Shown one piece after another: positions 8,050-17,544 of a stretch of DNA of 64,000 nt. A program made the translations under genes and the position numbers. The notes beneath the pieces are model-generated. The model was given only the letters and a program-made list of their open reading frames with translations. It did no database searches and had not been told where the DNA came from. Source of the stretch: Arthrobacter sp. B0490 (GTDB lineage: Bacteria; Actinomycetota; Actinomycetes; Actinomycetales; Micrococcaceae); contig NZ_PJIR01000001.1 in assembly GCF_002929355.1 (NCBI RefSeq), forward strand, positions 381,404 through 445,403, in the 5' to 3' direction. Within the stretch, counting starts at the first letter, position 1; each line of letters begins with the position of its first letter.

Positions 8050-10191
8050 ATGCGAATGTTGAGCAGGCGCACCCGCGTCTCTGCTGTCCTGGGCGCCGTC
8101 GTGGCGATCCCGTTCCTATCGAGTGCCGCGGCCTTCGCGGACGAACCACTCACCTTCCCGTCGGGTGACTACGTCATCGACAACGCGGACGCGCTCAGCC
8201 CCGCCGAGGAGAGCGAGCTCGAGGCCGCGATCGAGGACCTGGTCTCGCAGGAGGGCTTCACGGTCCGCATCGCGTATGTCGATGCGTTCGAGAATCCGAC
8301 GGACCGGTCCTCGTGGGCCACGGCGTCCGCGCAGCTGAACGACCAGACCTCGAACGAGGGCATGCTGGCGGTCGCGATCGACCAGGGCGCAGCCGCGTAC
8401 GTCGTCGGCAGCGGGTCGGCCATCGGCGGGCAGGGCCAGACGATCTACGACGAGTTCATCGGCCCGGAACTCCGGGCAGGAGATTTCGCCGCCGCCGGCA
8501 GTGCGACCGTCCAGGGGACGGAGCAGGCCCTGGCGGGCAATACGGGCGGTGGCACCGGAAGCGGCACCGGTGGCGGGACGTCGTCCGGGACCGGCAGCTC
8601 CACCGGTGGCGGCGGGCTCGGCGGGCTCGTCCTCGTCGGCGGCCTCGTCGCGGTCGCCGGCGCGGGCGGCTATCTGCTGCTCAAGAACCGCGGCACGGGC
8701 AGCGCCGAGCGCAAGCGTGAGCAGTACGGCTACGGACCGGTTCCCTCCGCCAGCGGCGAGGTGGTCGATCCGCTCGCCTCCCTCAGCGTCGAGGACCTCC
8801 GCAAGCGGGCAGGGAGCCTCCTGGTCGCCGCCGACGACGCCATCAAGTCCAGCGAGCAGGAGCTCGGTTTCGCGGAGGCCCAGTACGGCAGCGAGGCCAT
8901 CACGACCTTCTCCCAGGACATCGCCGCTGCCCGGCAGCACATGAGCGAATCCTTCAAGCTGCAGCAGCAGCTCGACGACCACATCCCGGACACGGAGCAG
9001 CAGCAGCGCCAGTGGCTCGGGGAGATCATCCGACGCTGCGAGGACGTGAACACCTCCCTGCAGGCGAACAAGTCCGACTTCGACGCGCTGCGCGAGCTCG
9101 AACGGAACGCCCCGGAGGCCCTGCGTCGGGCCCGGTCCGCCGCCGGGGACGCCCAGCGACGCTTCGCGGCCGCCGAGCAGTCCCTGCGGACGCTCCAGGG
9201 ACGCTACCTCGAGACGGCGACGTCGCAGGTCGCGGACAACATCGAACAGGCCAGGGAACGCCTTGCCTTCGTCGACAGTGCCGCCACGGAGGCGCAGTCG
9301 CGCATGACGGCAGGCGACACCGGCCGGGCCGTCGTCGCCGTCCGGGCGGCCGAGGAGGCGGTCCACCAGAGCACCGTGCTCCTCGACGCGATCGACAAGC
9401 GCGCCGACGAGCTCGCGGCGGCCGAGCGCGAGCTCGAACGCGCACTGCCCGAGGCCGAGCAGGACATCGCGCAGGCACAGGCCATGGATCGCGCCGGCCA
9501 GTACCGCGACCTCGCCGGCCCCATCGCGGCGGCACAGGCCGCCGCGGCGACGGTGCGGCAGGAGCGTCAGGGCGCACGGAGCAACCCCCTCGCCCTGCTG
9601 CAGCGGCTCGAGGCCGCGCATACGCAGCTCGACGCCGCCCTCGGAGGTGTCCGCGACCAGGCGGAGAACACCCGGCGCGCCCAGGACTCCCTCCAGCACG
9701 CCATCATCGCGGCGCAGTCGGGGATCTCCGGCACGGCGGACTACATCCGGGCACGCCGCGGCGGGGTGGGCAGCGAGGCGAGGACCCGCCTGGCCGAGGC
9801 CGAGCGGAATCTGGACTACGCCGTCGACCTCCAGCGCTCCGACCCGGTGACCGCTCTGTCCCACGCGCAGCAGGCCTCGATGCTCGCCGACCAGGCCGCG
9901 CAGCTCGCGGAGCAGGACGTGGACGGCTTCGGTCGTGGCGGCATGGGCGGCGGCATGTACGGCGGCCGCGGCGGTGACGGCATGGGAGGAGCCCTCCTCG
10001 GCGGCATCCTCCTCGGCTCCATCCTCAACGGGGGCGGCGGCTTCGGCGGTGGCTTCGGTGGCGGCGGGTACAGCGACGGCGGCGGCGGCTTCGGCGGCGA
10101 CGGCGGCAGCTTCGGCGGCGGCGGCTTCGGCGGGTTCGACGGCGGCGGAGGCGGCTTCGGGGACTTCGGTGGAGGCGGCGGCGACTTCTAG
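8050..10191 (+). CDS. TPM-domain, coiled-coil membrane protein with Gly-rich tail
   Basis: Secreted/membrane protein of 713 residues. It has a signal peptide (1-30, ending AFA-DE), a TPM domain (about 38-165; YVIDNADALSPAEE is the usual opening of this YgcG/Psb32-like fold), a Gly/Ser/Thr linker, a membrane span (190-212), a long Ala/Gln/Glu/Arg-rich coiled-coil region (about 245-625) and a Gly/Phe-rich tail (about 640-713). Start ATG 8050 follows GAAGGG. By topology the TPM domain faces outside and the coiled coil the cytosol. The PspA homologue 62 bp downstream is itself a coiled-coil membrane-repair protein, so a physical partnership is plausible. The biochemical role is unknown. Confidence 0.85.
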   Translation: MRMLSRRTRVSAVLGAVVAIPFLSSAAAFADEPLTFPSGDYVIDNADALSPAEESELEAAIEDLVSQEGFTVRIAYVDAFENPTDRSSWATASAQLNDQTSNEGMLAVAIDQGAAAYVVGSGSAIGGQGQTIYDEFIGPELRAGDFAAAGSATVQGTEQALAGNTGGGTGSGTGGGTSSGTGSSTGGGGLGGLVLVGGLVAVAGAGGYLLLKNRGTGSAERKREQYGYGPVPSASGEVVDPLASLSVEDLRKRAGSLLVAADDAIKSSEQELGFAEAQYGSEAITTFSQDIAAARQHMSESFKLQQQLDDHIPDTEQQQRQWLGEIIRRCEDVNTSLQANKSDFDALRELERNAPEALRRARSAAGDAQRRFAAAEQSLRTLQGRYLETATSQVADNIEQARERLAFVDSAATEAQSRMTAGDTGRAVVAVRAAEEAVHQSTVLLDAIDKRADELAAAERELERALPEAEQDIAQAQAMDRAGQYRDLAGPIAAAQAAAATVRQERQGARSNPLALLQRLEAAHTQLDAALGGVRDQAENTRRAQDSLQHAIIAAQSGISGTADYIRARRGGVGSEARTRLAEAERNLDYAVDLQRSDPVTALSHAQQASMLADQAAQLAEQDVDGFGRGGMGGGMYGGRGGDGMGGALLGGILLGSILNGGGGFGGGFGGGGYSDGGGGFGGDGGSFGGGGFGGFDGGGGGFGDFGGGGGDF
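10030..10188 (+). repeat. Gly/Phe-rich coding repeat
   Basis: Imperfect short repeats of GGC-GGC-TTC type near the 3' end of the TPM gene encode runs such as GGGFGGGFGGGG. The stretch is low complexity and G-rich on the coding strand. Confidence 0.7.
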
Positions 10192-10253
10192 GCCGCGCCG
10201 CTCCCGCCGACAGCAGGACACAGGACTCTCAGGAAGAATCGAAAGGGAAATCA

Positions 10254-11048
10254 ATGGTAAAGCAGTCAATTTTCGGCAGGATCGCCCAGCTCACGCGCGC
10301 CAACATCAACTCGCTGCTGGATCAGGCGGAGGACCCGCAGAAGATGCTCGACCAGATGGTCCGCGACTACACGAACAGCATCGCCGAGGCCGAGAGCGCC
10401 GTCGCACAGACCATCGGCAACCTCCGCATGATGCAGGACGACTACAACGAGGACATCGAGAACGCACGGAGCTGGGGCAACAAGGCCCTCGCCGCCTCGC
10501 GCAAGGCCGACGAGTACCGCGCGTCCGGTGACACGGCGGACGCCCAGAAGTTCGACAACCTCGCCAAGGTGGCCATCCAGCGGCAGATGTCGTCGGAGAA
10601 CGAGGCGAAGGGCGCCCAGCCGACCATCGCCTCGCAGACCGAGATCGTCGACAAGCTCAAGGACGGCCTCAACCAGATGAAGGGCAAGCTCGGCGAGCTC
10701 ACGGTCAAGCGCGACCAGCTGATCGCCCGTGCCCGGACCGCGCAGGCGCAGCAGCAGGTGCACGACGCCGTCAAGAGCATCGACTTCATGGACCCCACGA
10801 GCGAGGTGGGCCGCTTCGAGGAGAAGATCCGGCGCGAGGAGGCCCGGGTCCGCGGGCAGCAGGAGTTGGCGTCGTCGAGCCTCGACGTCCAGTTCGAGAG
10901 CCTCGAGGACCTCGGCGAGCAGACGGAGATCGAAGCGCGCCTCGCGGCCCTGAAGTCCGGGGTCGGCACGCAGTCGGCGATCGGGCAGGGCGCGGACGAC
11001 GATGCCAAGGCCGGTACGCCGTCCACCACGGGAGAGATCGCCTACTGA
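10254..11048 (+). CDS. pspA: PspA/IM30 family phage-shock protein
   Basis: Peripheral membrane protein that polymerises on stressed membranes to stabilise them. It is 264 residues, helical throughout, and opens with the typical amphipathic helix SIFGRIAQLTRANINSLLDQ, followed by EDPQKMLDQMVRDY. Long coiled coils extend to about 225 and a short polar tail follows. Start ATG 10254 has AAAGGGA upstream. It is the second gene after the TPM protein (62-bp gap) and ends in a strong terminator. No adjacent pspB/C or clgR-type regulator gene is seen, so control probably rests on the upstream promoter region. Confidence 0.93.
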   Translation: MVKQSIFGRIAQLTRANINSLLDQAEDPQKMLDQMVRDYTNSIAEAESAVAQTIGNLRMMQDDYNEDIENARSWGNKALAASRKADEYRASGDTADAQKFDNLAKVAIQRQMSSENEAKGAQPTIASQTEIVDKLKDGLNQMKGKLGELTVKRDQLIARARTAQAQQQVHDAVKSIDFMDPTSEVGRFEEKIRREEARVRGQQELASSSLDVQFESLEDLGEQTEIEARLAALKSGVGTQSAIGQGADDDAKAGTPSTTGEIAY

Positions 11049-11066
11049 CACCCGGACCCGCAGCGC

Positions 11067-11106
11067 ACGAGGGGACCCGCGGCCGCCCGGCCGCGGGTCC
11101 CCTCGT
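11067..11106 (+). terminator. Terminator after pspA
   Basis: Perfect 18-bp stem (11067-11084 with 11089-11106) with a 4-nt loop, 18 bp past the pspA stop. CTTGG follows; there is no long T-run. Confidence 0.8.
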
Positions 11107-11151
11107 CTTGGGACCGTCCGTCGTGTCAGAGCCCGCCGGTACATTGAGGAC

Positions 11152-12540
11152 ATGGCTCTGACAGTGGTGTGGTTCCGCGACGACCTCCGAATCTCCGACA
11201 ACCCGGCGCTCGCCGCCGCGGCCGACAGCGGGGACGACGTCGTCGCCTGCTACGTCCTCGACGACGGGACGGCGGGCATCCGGCCCCTGGGCGGTGCGTC
11301 CCGGTGGTGGCTGCATCACTCCCTCGCGGCGCTGGCCGCTTCACTCGACGAGCTCGGTATCCCGCTCGTCCTGCGCCGCGGGGCGGCGGAGGAGGTGCTG
11401 CCGGCCCTCGTACGGGAGGCCTCGGCCCATGCCGTCGTCTGGAACCGGCGGTACGGTCTCGTCGAGCGGACCACGGATTCCGCACTGAAGGCGTCCTTCG
11501 CCGACCAGGGTGTCCAGGCCACGAGCTACCAGGCGAACCTGATGTACGAGCCGTGGGAGGTCACCTCGGGGTCCGGCGAGGCATACAAGGTGTTCACACC
11601 GTTCTGGCGGGCATGCCTGACCTTCCGCACGCCGCGCGAGCCGTTGCCGGCGCCGGAGTCCCTCCACGGGCCCGTACTCGGCTCGGACGACCTCGACGCG
11701 TGGGGGCTGCTGCCGACTCCGGACTGGGCGCAGGGACTCCGCGAGACGTGGACGCCAGGCGAGGCCGGTGCGCATGCACGCCTCGACGATTTCCTCGAGG
11801 ATGCCGCGCACGGGTACAAGGACAACCGCGACCGGCCGGCGGTCCAGGGGACGAGCAGGCTCTCGCCGCACCTGCGGTTCGGGGAGATCAGCCCCTTCGA
11901 GGTTTGGCATGCGGCACAGGACCGCAAGGACAGCTCGACGGCGGAGGATCTGCGTGTGTTCGGCGCCGAACTGGGCTGGCGCGAGTTCAGCTGGCAGCTG
12001 CTGTACTTCAACCCCGAACTGGCCACCGTGAACTACCGCCCCGAATTCAATGCCTTCGCGTGGGAGAGCTCCACGAAGGCCGAGCTGGAGGCCTGGCAGC
12101 GGGGCCGCACGGGATACCCGCTCATCGACGCCGGGATGCGCCAGATGTGGGAGATCGGCTGGATGCACAACCGTGTGCGCATGGCCACGGCGTCCTTCCT
12201 CATCAAGAACCTCATGATCGACTGGCGGGTCGGCGAGAAGTGGTTCTGGGACTGCCTCGTCGACGCCGATGCCGCGAGCAACGCCGCGAGCTGGCAGTGG
12301 GTCGCGGGCTCGGGCGCCGATGCCAGCCCCTATTTCCGGATCTTCAATCCGGTGCTGCAGAGCAAGAAGTTCGATCCCGAGGGGGCCTACCTCGTCCGGT
12401 TCGTCCCGGAGCTGGCCGAGGCCCAGAACGTGCATGAGCCATGGAAGGGTACGGCGCCCGGGTACCCGGATCCCGTGGTCGACCTCAAGGAGAGCCGGCA
12501 GCGGGCGTTGAGCGCCTACAAGGCCCTGTCCGAGGGCTAG
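11152..12540 (+). CDS. phrB: Deoxyribodipyrimidine photolyase (class I type)
   Basis: Light-driven repair of cyclobutane pyrimidine dimers. The protein is 462 residues with an N-terminal alpha/beta antenna domain (VVWFRDDLRISDNPAL at 5-20) and a C-terminal FAD domain containing GELGWREF-like ELGWREFSWQLLYF, MRQMWEIGWMHNRVRM and WQWVAGSGADASPYFRIFNP, all hallmarks of the photolyase/cryptochrome family. Start ATG 11152 is preceded by TGAGGA. The residues around the DNA-binding pocket and electron-transfer tryptophans look intact, so an active photolyase is more likely than a cryptochrome. It lies between the pspA terminator and the initiator tRNA and appears monocistronic. Confidence 0.92.
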   Translation: MALTVVWFRDDLRISDNPALAAAADSGDDVVACYVLDDGTAGIRPLGGASRWWLHHSLAALAASLDELGIPLVLRRGAAEEVLPALVREASAHAVVWNRRYGLVERTTDSALKASFADQGVQATSYQANLMYEPWEVTSGSGEAYKVFTPFWRACLTFRTPREPLPAPESLHGPVLGSDDLDAWGLLPTPDWAQGLRETWTPGEAGAHARLDDFLEDAAHGYKDNRDRPAVQGTSRLSPHLRFGEISPFEVWHAAQDRKDSSTAEDLRVFGAELGWREFSWQLLYFNPELATVNYRPEFNAFAWESSTKAELEAWQRGRTGYPLIDAGMRQMWEIGWMHNRVRMATASFLIKNLMIDWRVGEKWFWDCLVDADAASNAASWQWVAGSGADASPYFRIFNPVLQSKKFDPEGAYLVRFVPELAEAQNVHEPWKGTAPGYPDPVVDLKESRQRALSAYKALSEG

Positions 12541-12590
12541 GAGCCACACGCGGGCGGACGAGGCCCTGTCCGGGGCCGGGAGCCGGCTCC

Positions 12591-12621
12591 GAGCGGGCGG
12601 CACGGTGGGTACCGCCCGCTC
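12591..12621 (+). terminator. Probable terminator after phrB
   Basis: A 10-bp perfect stem (12591-12600 with 12612-12621) with an 11-nt loop lies about 50 bp after the phrB stop. It is very G/C rich with no T-run. Confidence 0.55.
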
Positions 12622-12721
12622 CCGGCCCGGCACCGACGGGAGGGTTCGGCCCGCCGGCCACCCGACCCGTTCGTCGCGCCCCGCGGGGTGCCCGGCGGCC
12701 GGGCCATCGACCCCGAACAGC

Positions 12722-12758
12722 AGGAAGTCCGGCCCACCTGTGGCGGACCGGACTTCCT
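12722..12758 (-). terminator. Hairpin downstream of the initiator tRNA
   Basis: Inverted repeat of 11-bp arms (12722-12732 with 12748-12758) just past the 3' end of the minus-strand tRNA. It is a likely terminator for the tRNA transcript. Confidence 0.6.
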
Positions 12759-12762
12759 CTCG

Positions 12763-12836
12763 TTGCGGGGACAGGATTTGAACCTGTGACCTCTGGGTTA
12801 TGAGCCCAGCGAGCTACCGAACTGCTCCACCCCGCG
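12763..12836 (-). tRNA. Initiator tRNA-fMet (anticodon CAT)
   Basis: The 74-nt minus-strand sequence folds into a full cloverleaf with anticodon loop CTCATAA and T-loop TTCAAAT. Three initiator hallmarks are visible: a C1-A72 mismatch at the top of the acceptor stem, three consecutive G-C pairs at the base of the anticodon stem (GGG/CCC), and A11-U24 in the D stem. The 3' CCA is not encoded. The gene stands alone, about 220 bp beyond phrB and 68 bp before the end of the UPF0182 gene. Confidence 0.97.
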
Positions 12837-12903
12837 GCGTGTAACCAACGTTACCGGCCGCGGGGCCCGGAGGCAAATCGAGCGGCTGCCCGACTCCCCC
12901 CGG

Positions 12904-15900
12904 CTACTCCCCGGTGGCTCCCGAGACGCGCTCCTCCGCGTCGAGCGCGCGCTGCAGGGCGTCCTGCAGGCGTTCCTGCGCCTCCCCGTACGCCGCGAAG
13001 TCACCGGCGGCGAGCGCTGCATTGCCGTCCTGGATGGCCGTGTTCGCATCGTCCAGGGCCGTCCGCAGGTCGGCCGCCGGATCACCGGTGGCACCGCCCG
13101 GCGTCCCGCCCTCGGACGGGGTCGGAGTGGGCGACGGCGTGGGCGCCGGGGTCGCTCCGCCCTCGGTGGGCGGCGTCGCCGGATCCTCGGGTGTCTCGCC
13201 GACGTTCTCCTGGTCGCCCGTGGTCGCACCGGAGCGCCCCCCGAAGACCTGGTCGAGGGCCTCGGCGAGCGTCGGGGCGAACCCGACGTTCTCGCCGAAG
13301 CTCACGAGGACGCGTCGCAGGACCGGGAAGGACGAACTGCCCGAGGACTGCACGTAGACCGGCTGCACGTACGCGATGCCTCCGCCGATCGGCAGGGTCA
13401 GCAGGTTGCCGTTGATCACCTCGGACGCGCCCTGGCGCAGGAGGTTCAGCTCCTGGGACACCTCGGTGTCCGAGTTGAAGAGGTTCTGGGCCTGGCCGGG
13501 GCCGACCACGGAGTCCTGTCCGGAGCTGTCCAGCAGGGTCAGTCGCCCGTAGTCCTCACTCTTGACGCCGTCCTCCCCCGTTCCGGCGTCGCCGTTGGCC
13601 GCGAGGAATCCGTACAGCACGTTCCTCGGGGTCTGGCCGGCGGGCACGAACGGGATGAAGGGCGTGGTCAGGGAGAAGGCGGCGCGCTCCTGGTTGGGCA
13701 TCTGGAGGGTGAGGTAGAACGGTGGCTGCCGATCGGTCGTCGCCGTCGTCGTCGCTCCCTCCGAGGTCGCTCCCGGGTCCGCCGGCACGTTCCACGCCTC
13801 GCTGTTGAAGAAGAAGGCGTCGGTCTCGGTGACGTGGTAGCGCGCCAGCAGTTCCCGCTGGACCTTGAACAGGTCCTCGGGGTACCGGACGTGGGCCATG
13901 AGGTCCGCGGACATCTCGCTGAACGGCTGCAGGGAGGACGGGTAGACGTTCTGCCAGGACTTGAGGACCGGGTCCTGGTCGTCCCATGCATAGAGGTCCA
14001 CCGAGCCGTCATAGGCGTCGACGGTGGCCTTGACGGCGTTCCGGATGTAGTTGACCTGCTCGGCGGGCAGCGCGGTGGCGAGGCCCTCCGCCGTCTGCGA
14101 ATCCTGCGTGGCCGACTCGAGCTCCTGCTCCGTCGAGTAGGGGAAGTTCGCGCTGGTCGTGTACCCGTCGATGATCCACTTGACGCGGCCGTCGACGATG
14201 GCGGGATAGCTGTTGCCGTCGAGCGTGAGGTAGGGGGCGACCTTCCGGACGCGCTCCACGGGGTCGCGGTCGTAGAGGATCTGCGACTCGCTGGTCACCT
14301 GGTTGGACAGCAGGAGATCGGTGGACTGGAACTTCAGGGCGTAGACCAGGCGGTTGAAGGGGTTGCCCACCTCGGGGCCGCCGTCACCGTTGAACGTGGT
14401 GCGCGAATCCGTGTCCGAGTTCTCGCTCTGCGGCCTGTCGATCTCCGCGGCGGGCCTGCCCTCCGGGGCGCCGACCACCGAGTACTCGGGAGATTCCTCG
14501 CCGAAGTAGATGCGGGGCTCGTAGGTCGTGTCGTCCCCGAGGACGCCGGTCGAGGGGATGCCCGACTGGAGGAACGAGGGCCGGCCGTCCGGCTGCACCG
14601 TCGAGCCTGCGGCGGCGACCACGCCGTACCCGTGCGTGTAGAAGGCGTGCTCGTTGACCCAGCCGTCCGGGACGCCGTTGGTGTCGAGCTCGCGCACGGC
14701 GATGACGGTGTCCTGCACCTCGCCGTCGATCTCGTAGCGGTCGACGTTGAGCGTCTCCGGGAACTGGTAGTACTGCCGGAACTGCTGGAGCTGGCTGAAG
14801 GCGTCCGACACGATGTTGGGGTCCAGCAGTCGGATGTTCGCGGTCGTCTGGCCGTCGTCGCCGAGGGCGCCCGCCTCCGGGACGTCCGTGGGCGTGTACG
14901 GCTCCACCTCGACCTCGTTGAGCCCGTAGGCCTCCCGCGTCATCTCGATGTTGCGGTCGATGTACTCGCGCTCGGCGTCGAGCTCGGACGGCTGCACCTG
15001 GAAGCGCTGGACGATCGAGGGGTAGACGCCACCGGCGAGCAGGGCGGTGATGATGAGCATCGCCGTGCCGATGAGCGGCAGCCGCCAGCGGCCGAGGAAG
15101 GCCGAGGCGATGAACAGGGCGGCCACGATGAGCGCCGCGACGGCGAGGATGGCCTTGGTGGGGATCACGGCGTTGACGTCGGTGTACAGCGCGCCGGCCC
15201 AGGTGCCCTGGTTCAGCAGGGTGTCGAAGCGGTCCAGCCAGTAGTTGACGCCCTGCAGGACGAGGAAGAGCGCCGCGACCACGGCGATCTGGATCCGGGC
15301 CGCCTTCGTCGTGAACAGGCCCTTCTCCTCGAGCCGGATGCCCCCGTACAGGTAGTGCGTGAGGATCGTGGCGATCGCGCTGATGATGACGACGCTGATC
15401 AGGAAGCCCGTCACGAAGCTCAGGAACGGCAGCGTGAACATGTAGAACGCGTAGTCCATGCCGAACTCGGGGTCCGGCTTGTTGAACGGCTCCTGGTTCA
15501 GGAAGAGGAGCACCTCCTGCCACTGGGAGGAGGCTGCGGTCCCGGCGAAGGCGCCGAGGACGACGGGGATACCGAGCATCAGGAGGCGGCGGATCGGCTC
15601 GAGCTGCGCCTGGTAGCGGTTCAGGTTGTCCTGGATGGCGCTGTCGGGCGCGTAGATCGGCCTGCTCCGGAACGCGATCCGGAGGCTCGTGTACACGGCG
15701 CCGGCCATGATGAGGAACGCCAGGATGAACAGCACGATCCGCGCCAGGTTCTCGGTGACGAAGACCTCGAGGAAGCCGAGCTGTTGGTACCAGAGGACGT
15801 CGGCGTAGACCTGGGACAGGTAGACGAAGGCGATGACGATCACCGCGACGACGATGATGGTCGGGATCAGCGGGTTGCGCCGACGGCTCCTGGCTGCACT

Positions 15901-15948
15901 TGCGGGGCTCGGCCTACTGCCGAACGGACGATCTGGTCCGGATGTCAC
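12904..15948 (-). CDS. UPF0182 family integral membrane protein
   Basis: Large membrane protein of 1014 residues, typical of COG1615/UPF0182 in actinobacteria. The first third carries about seven membrane spans (first at about 27-47, [20 protein letters not shown]). A large extracytoplasmic domain follows (about 320-900), with family patterns such as [17 protein letters not shown] and VWGDIW-like segments less obvious. The tail has a Thr/Pro-rich linker (about 930-965) and a final helical, Ala/Asp-rich segment. The function is unknown across the family. ATG 15948 is used. The PDZ protease gene lies upstream on the same strand, 235 bp away, as in mycobacteria (recalled Rv3193c-Rv3194c). Confidence 0.9.
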   Translation of the reverse strand: MTSGPDRPFGSRPSPASAARSRRRNPLIPTIIVVAVIVIAFVYLSQVYADVLWYQQLGFLEVFVTENLARIVLFILAFLIMAGAVYTSLRIAFRSRPIYAPDSAIQDNLNRYQAQLEPIRRLLMLGIPVVLGAFAGTAASSQWQEVLLFLNQEPFNKPDPEFGMDYAFYMFTLPFLSFVTGFLISVVIISAIATILTHYLYGGIRLEEKGLFTTKAARIQIAVVAALFLVLQGVNYWLDRFDTLLNQGTWAGALYTDVNAVIPTKAILAVAALIVAALFIASAFLGRWRLPLIGTAMLIITALLAGGVYPSIVQRFQVQPSELDAEREYIDRNIEMTREAYGLNEVEVEPYTPTDVPEAGALGDDGQTTANIRLLDPNIVSDAFSQLQQFRQYYQFPETLNVDRYEIDGEVQDTVIAVRELDTNGVPDGWVNEHAFYTHGYGVVAAAGSTVQPDGRPSFLQSGIPSTGVLGDDTTYEPRIYFGEESPEYSVVGAPEGRPAAEIDRPQSENSDTDSRTTFNGDGGPEVGNPFNRLVYALKFQSTDLLLSNQVTSESQILYDRDPVERVRKVAPYLTLDGNSYPAIVDGRVKWIIDGYTTSANFPYSTEQELESATQDSQTAEGLATALPAEQVNYIRNAVKATVDAYDGSVDLYAWDDQDPVLKSWQNVYPSSLQPFSEMSADLMAHVRYPEDLFKVQRELLARYHVTETDAFFFNSEAWNVPADPGATSEGATTTATTDRQPPFYLTLQMPNQERAAFSLTTPFIPFVPAGQTPRNVLYGFLAANGDAGTGEDGVKSEDYGRLTLLDSSGQDSVVGPGQAQNLFNSDTEVSQELNLLRQGASEVINGNLLTLPIGGGIAYVQPVYVQSSGSSSFPVLRRVLVSFGENVGFAPTLAEALDQVFGGRSGATTGDQENVGETPEDPATPPTEGGATPAPTPSPTPTPSEGGTPGGATGDPAADLRTALDDANTAIQDGNAALAAGDFAAYGEAQERLQDALQRALDAEERVSGATGE

Positions 15949-16183
15949 ATCTACCTCATCGTTAGCTGCTGCGGGTCACGACGACCGGTGTCCCACGCCG
16001 CTCCCCCGGCCCGCGGACGGGCGGACGACAGCGCGCGGTTCCGCCCTTCGTGGTCTCATTCTGCCCTGTTCACGTGCGGCCGGACCAATTAGGTTCCCGG
16101 ACGGGCCTACCGGCTCCGGATCGTCACCCAACCGTGTCGTGCGGCCCCTGCGCCCCGTCCTGCGTCCCGCGGGCGGCGTCCGG

Positions 16184-17278
16184 TCAGCACGCAGGCAGGC
16201 CGGCCGGGCCCTCGCCCGCCCCGAGCGCCTCGACGGCGTCCACGGCCCCGTCGAGTGTCTCCACCTTGACCACGGTCAGGCCGTCCGGGATGTTGCCGAC
16301 GACCTCCCCGCAGTTCTCGGCGGGGGCCAGGAAGAACTCGGCGCCGTCGGCGCGGGCTCCGACCAGTTTCTGGGCGATGCCCCCGATGGGGCCGACGGCG
16401 CCCGCGGAGTCGATGGTCCCCGTCCCTGCGAAATGCCGGCCTCCGGTGAGATCGCCCTCGGTCAGGGTGTCGATGATCCCGAGCGCGAACATCGTCCCCG
16501 CCGAAGGACCACCGACGTTGTCCAGCTGGATGGTCACCTCGAACGGGAAATCGAACGTCGAGGCGAGCAGGATACCCAGCTGGTAGTCGCCTTCGTCCGA
16601 CTTCCTGGGGGTGACGGCGACGTCCATCGGCACTCCGTCGCGGACGATCGAGAGGGCGGCCGGCGCTCCCTGGGCCTCGCTCAGCGCGGAGCGGAGGGTC
16701 GTGATGTTCTCGACCTCCTCCCCGTCGACGGTCCGGAGGATGTCCCCCTCCTGCAGGGTCCCCTCGGATGCGGCGCCGGCGGCGAGGCCGGCGACGGACA
16801 GCTCCTCGGTGAAGTCGATGTCCTCGTGCGCGAGCGCCGCGGCGATCGCCGACTCCTGCGAGGACGTCATCGCCACCGCGTTCTGCTGCTGCACGTCGGA
16901 GGAGGTGGTGCCCTCGGGGTACACCAGCTGCTCGGGCAGGACGTTCGCGCTGGGGTCGGCCCAGGCGCGGAAGGTGTCGAGGATGTTCACCTGCCCGTTC
17001 GGCCCGCCGTTCACGAACACCGTCGTGAGGTCGAGCTGGCCGGAGGGCGGGAAACTCTCCCGGCCCTCGATCCGGATCAGCGGCTGCCCGTCCACCTCGC
17101 CGATCGTGTTGAAGGTGGGTCCGGGCGATTCGAGGACGTACGGCGCGGGCAGGAGGACCGCCGCGGCGCAGAGGGCGACGGCGAGGCCCCCCGAGACCGC
17201 CATCGCGCGGAAGCGCGGGTCCCTCGGTTGCGTGGGCTCCTCGGGGACGTAGGTCTCGACGTGGACAGGCTGCGTCAC
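16184..17278 (-). CDS. YlbL-type PDZ and Lon-like serine protease
   Basis: Membrane-anchored protease of 364 residues: one N-terminal span (27-45), an extracytoplasmic region with the conserved YVLESPGPTFNTIG (47-60), a PDZ domain (about 160-225) and a Lon-C proteolytic domain. The Ser-Lys dyad is visible as Ser259 (NVGGPSAGTMFALG) and Lys304 (GGIAQKLVGA). GTG 17278 was chosen because AGAGAGAAG precedes it; ATG 17302 (372 residues) is an alternative without a ribosome site. The family is widespread in Gram-positives, and substrates are mostly unknown. It is divergent from the Zincin_2 metalloprotease gene, a conserved actinobacterial pairing. Confidence 0.88.
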   Translation of the reverse strand: MTQPVHVETYVPEEPTQPRDPRFRAMAVSGGLAVALCAAAVLLPAPYVLESPGPTFNTIGEVDGQPLIRIEGRESFPPSGQLDLTTVFVNGGPNGQVNILDTFRAWADPSANVLPEQLVYPEGTTSSDVQQQNAVAMTSSQESAIAAALAHEDIDFTEELSVAGLAAGAASEGTLQEGDILRTVDGEEVENITTLRSALSEAQGAPAALSIVRDGVPMDVAVTPRKSDEGDYQLGILLASTFDFPFEVTIQLDNVGGPSAGTMFALGIIDTLTEGDLTGGRHFAGTGTIDSAGAVGPIGGIAQKLVGARADGAEFFLAPAENCGEVVGNIPDGLTVVKVETLDGAVDAVEALGAGEGPAGLPAC

Positions 17279-17544
17279 TGGTCTTCTCTCTGTAGGGCGC
17301 ATTCGCGCACCGAGCCCGGGGATCAGCACGCGCCCGGCACCCCTAGGGTAGACGCTTTCACCGACAGCGTTCCCGGGAGGGGCTGCCCGTGAGCCCTCCA
17401 CCGGCAGCTCTTTGCCCTCAGCGAACGGCTTCCGCGGCGAGGGACACCGGGGAGGCCGGGCCGGTAGCGTGGGTCGCACAGCCGGCGGGAGGAGCACAGC
17501 CCCTCCTGCCGGACCCCAAGCTACTCCCAGGACCGGTGGTATCA

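Noticed and set aside
13834..16092. A 752-codon plus-strand frame opposite the UPF0182 gene
   Set aside because: It is rich in Val/Arg/Gly/Asp/Glu with no membrane or domain pattern; the minus-strand gene explains the region.
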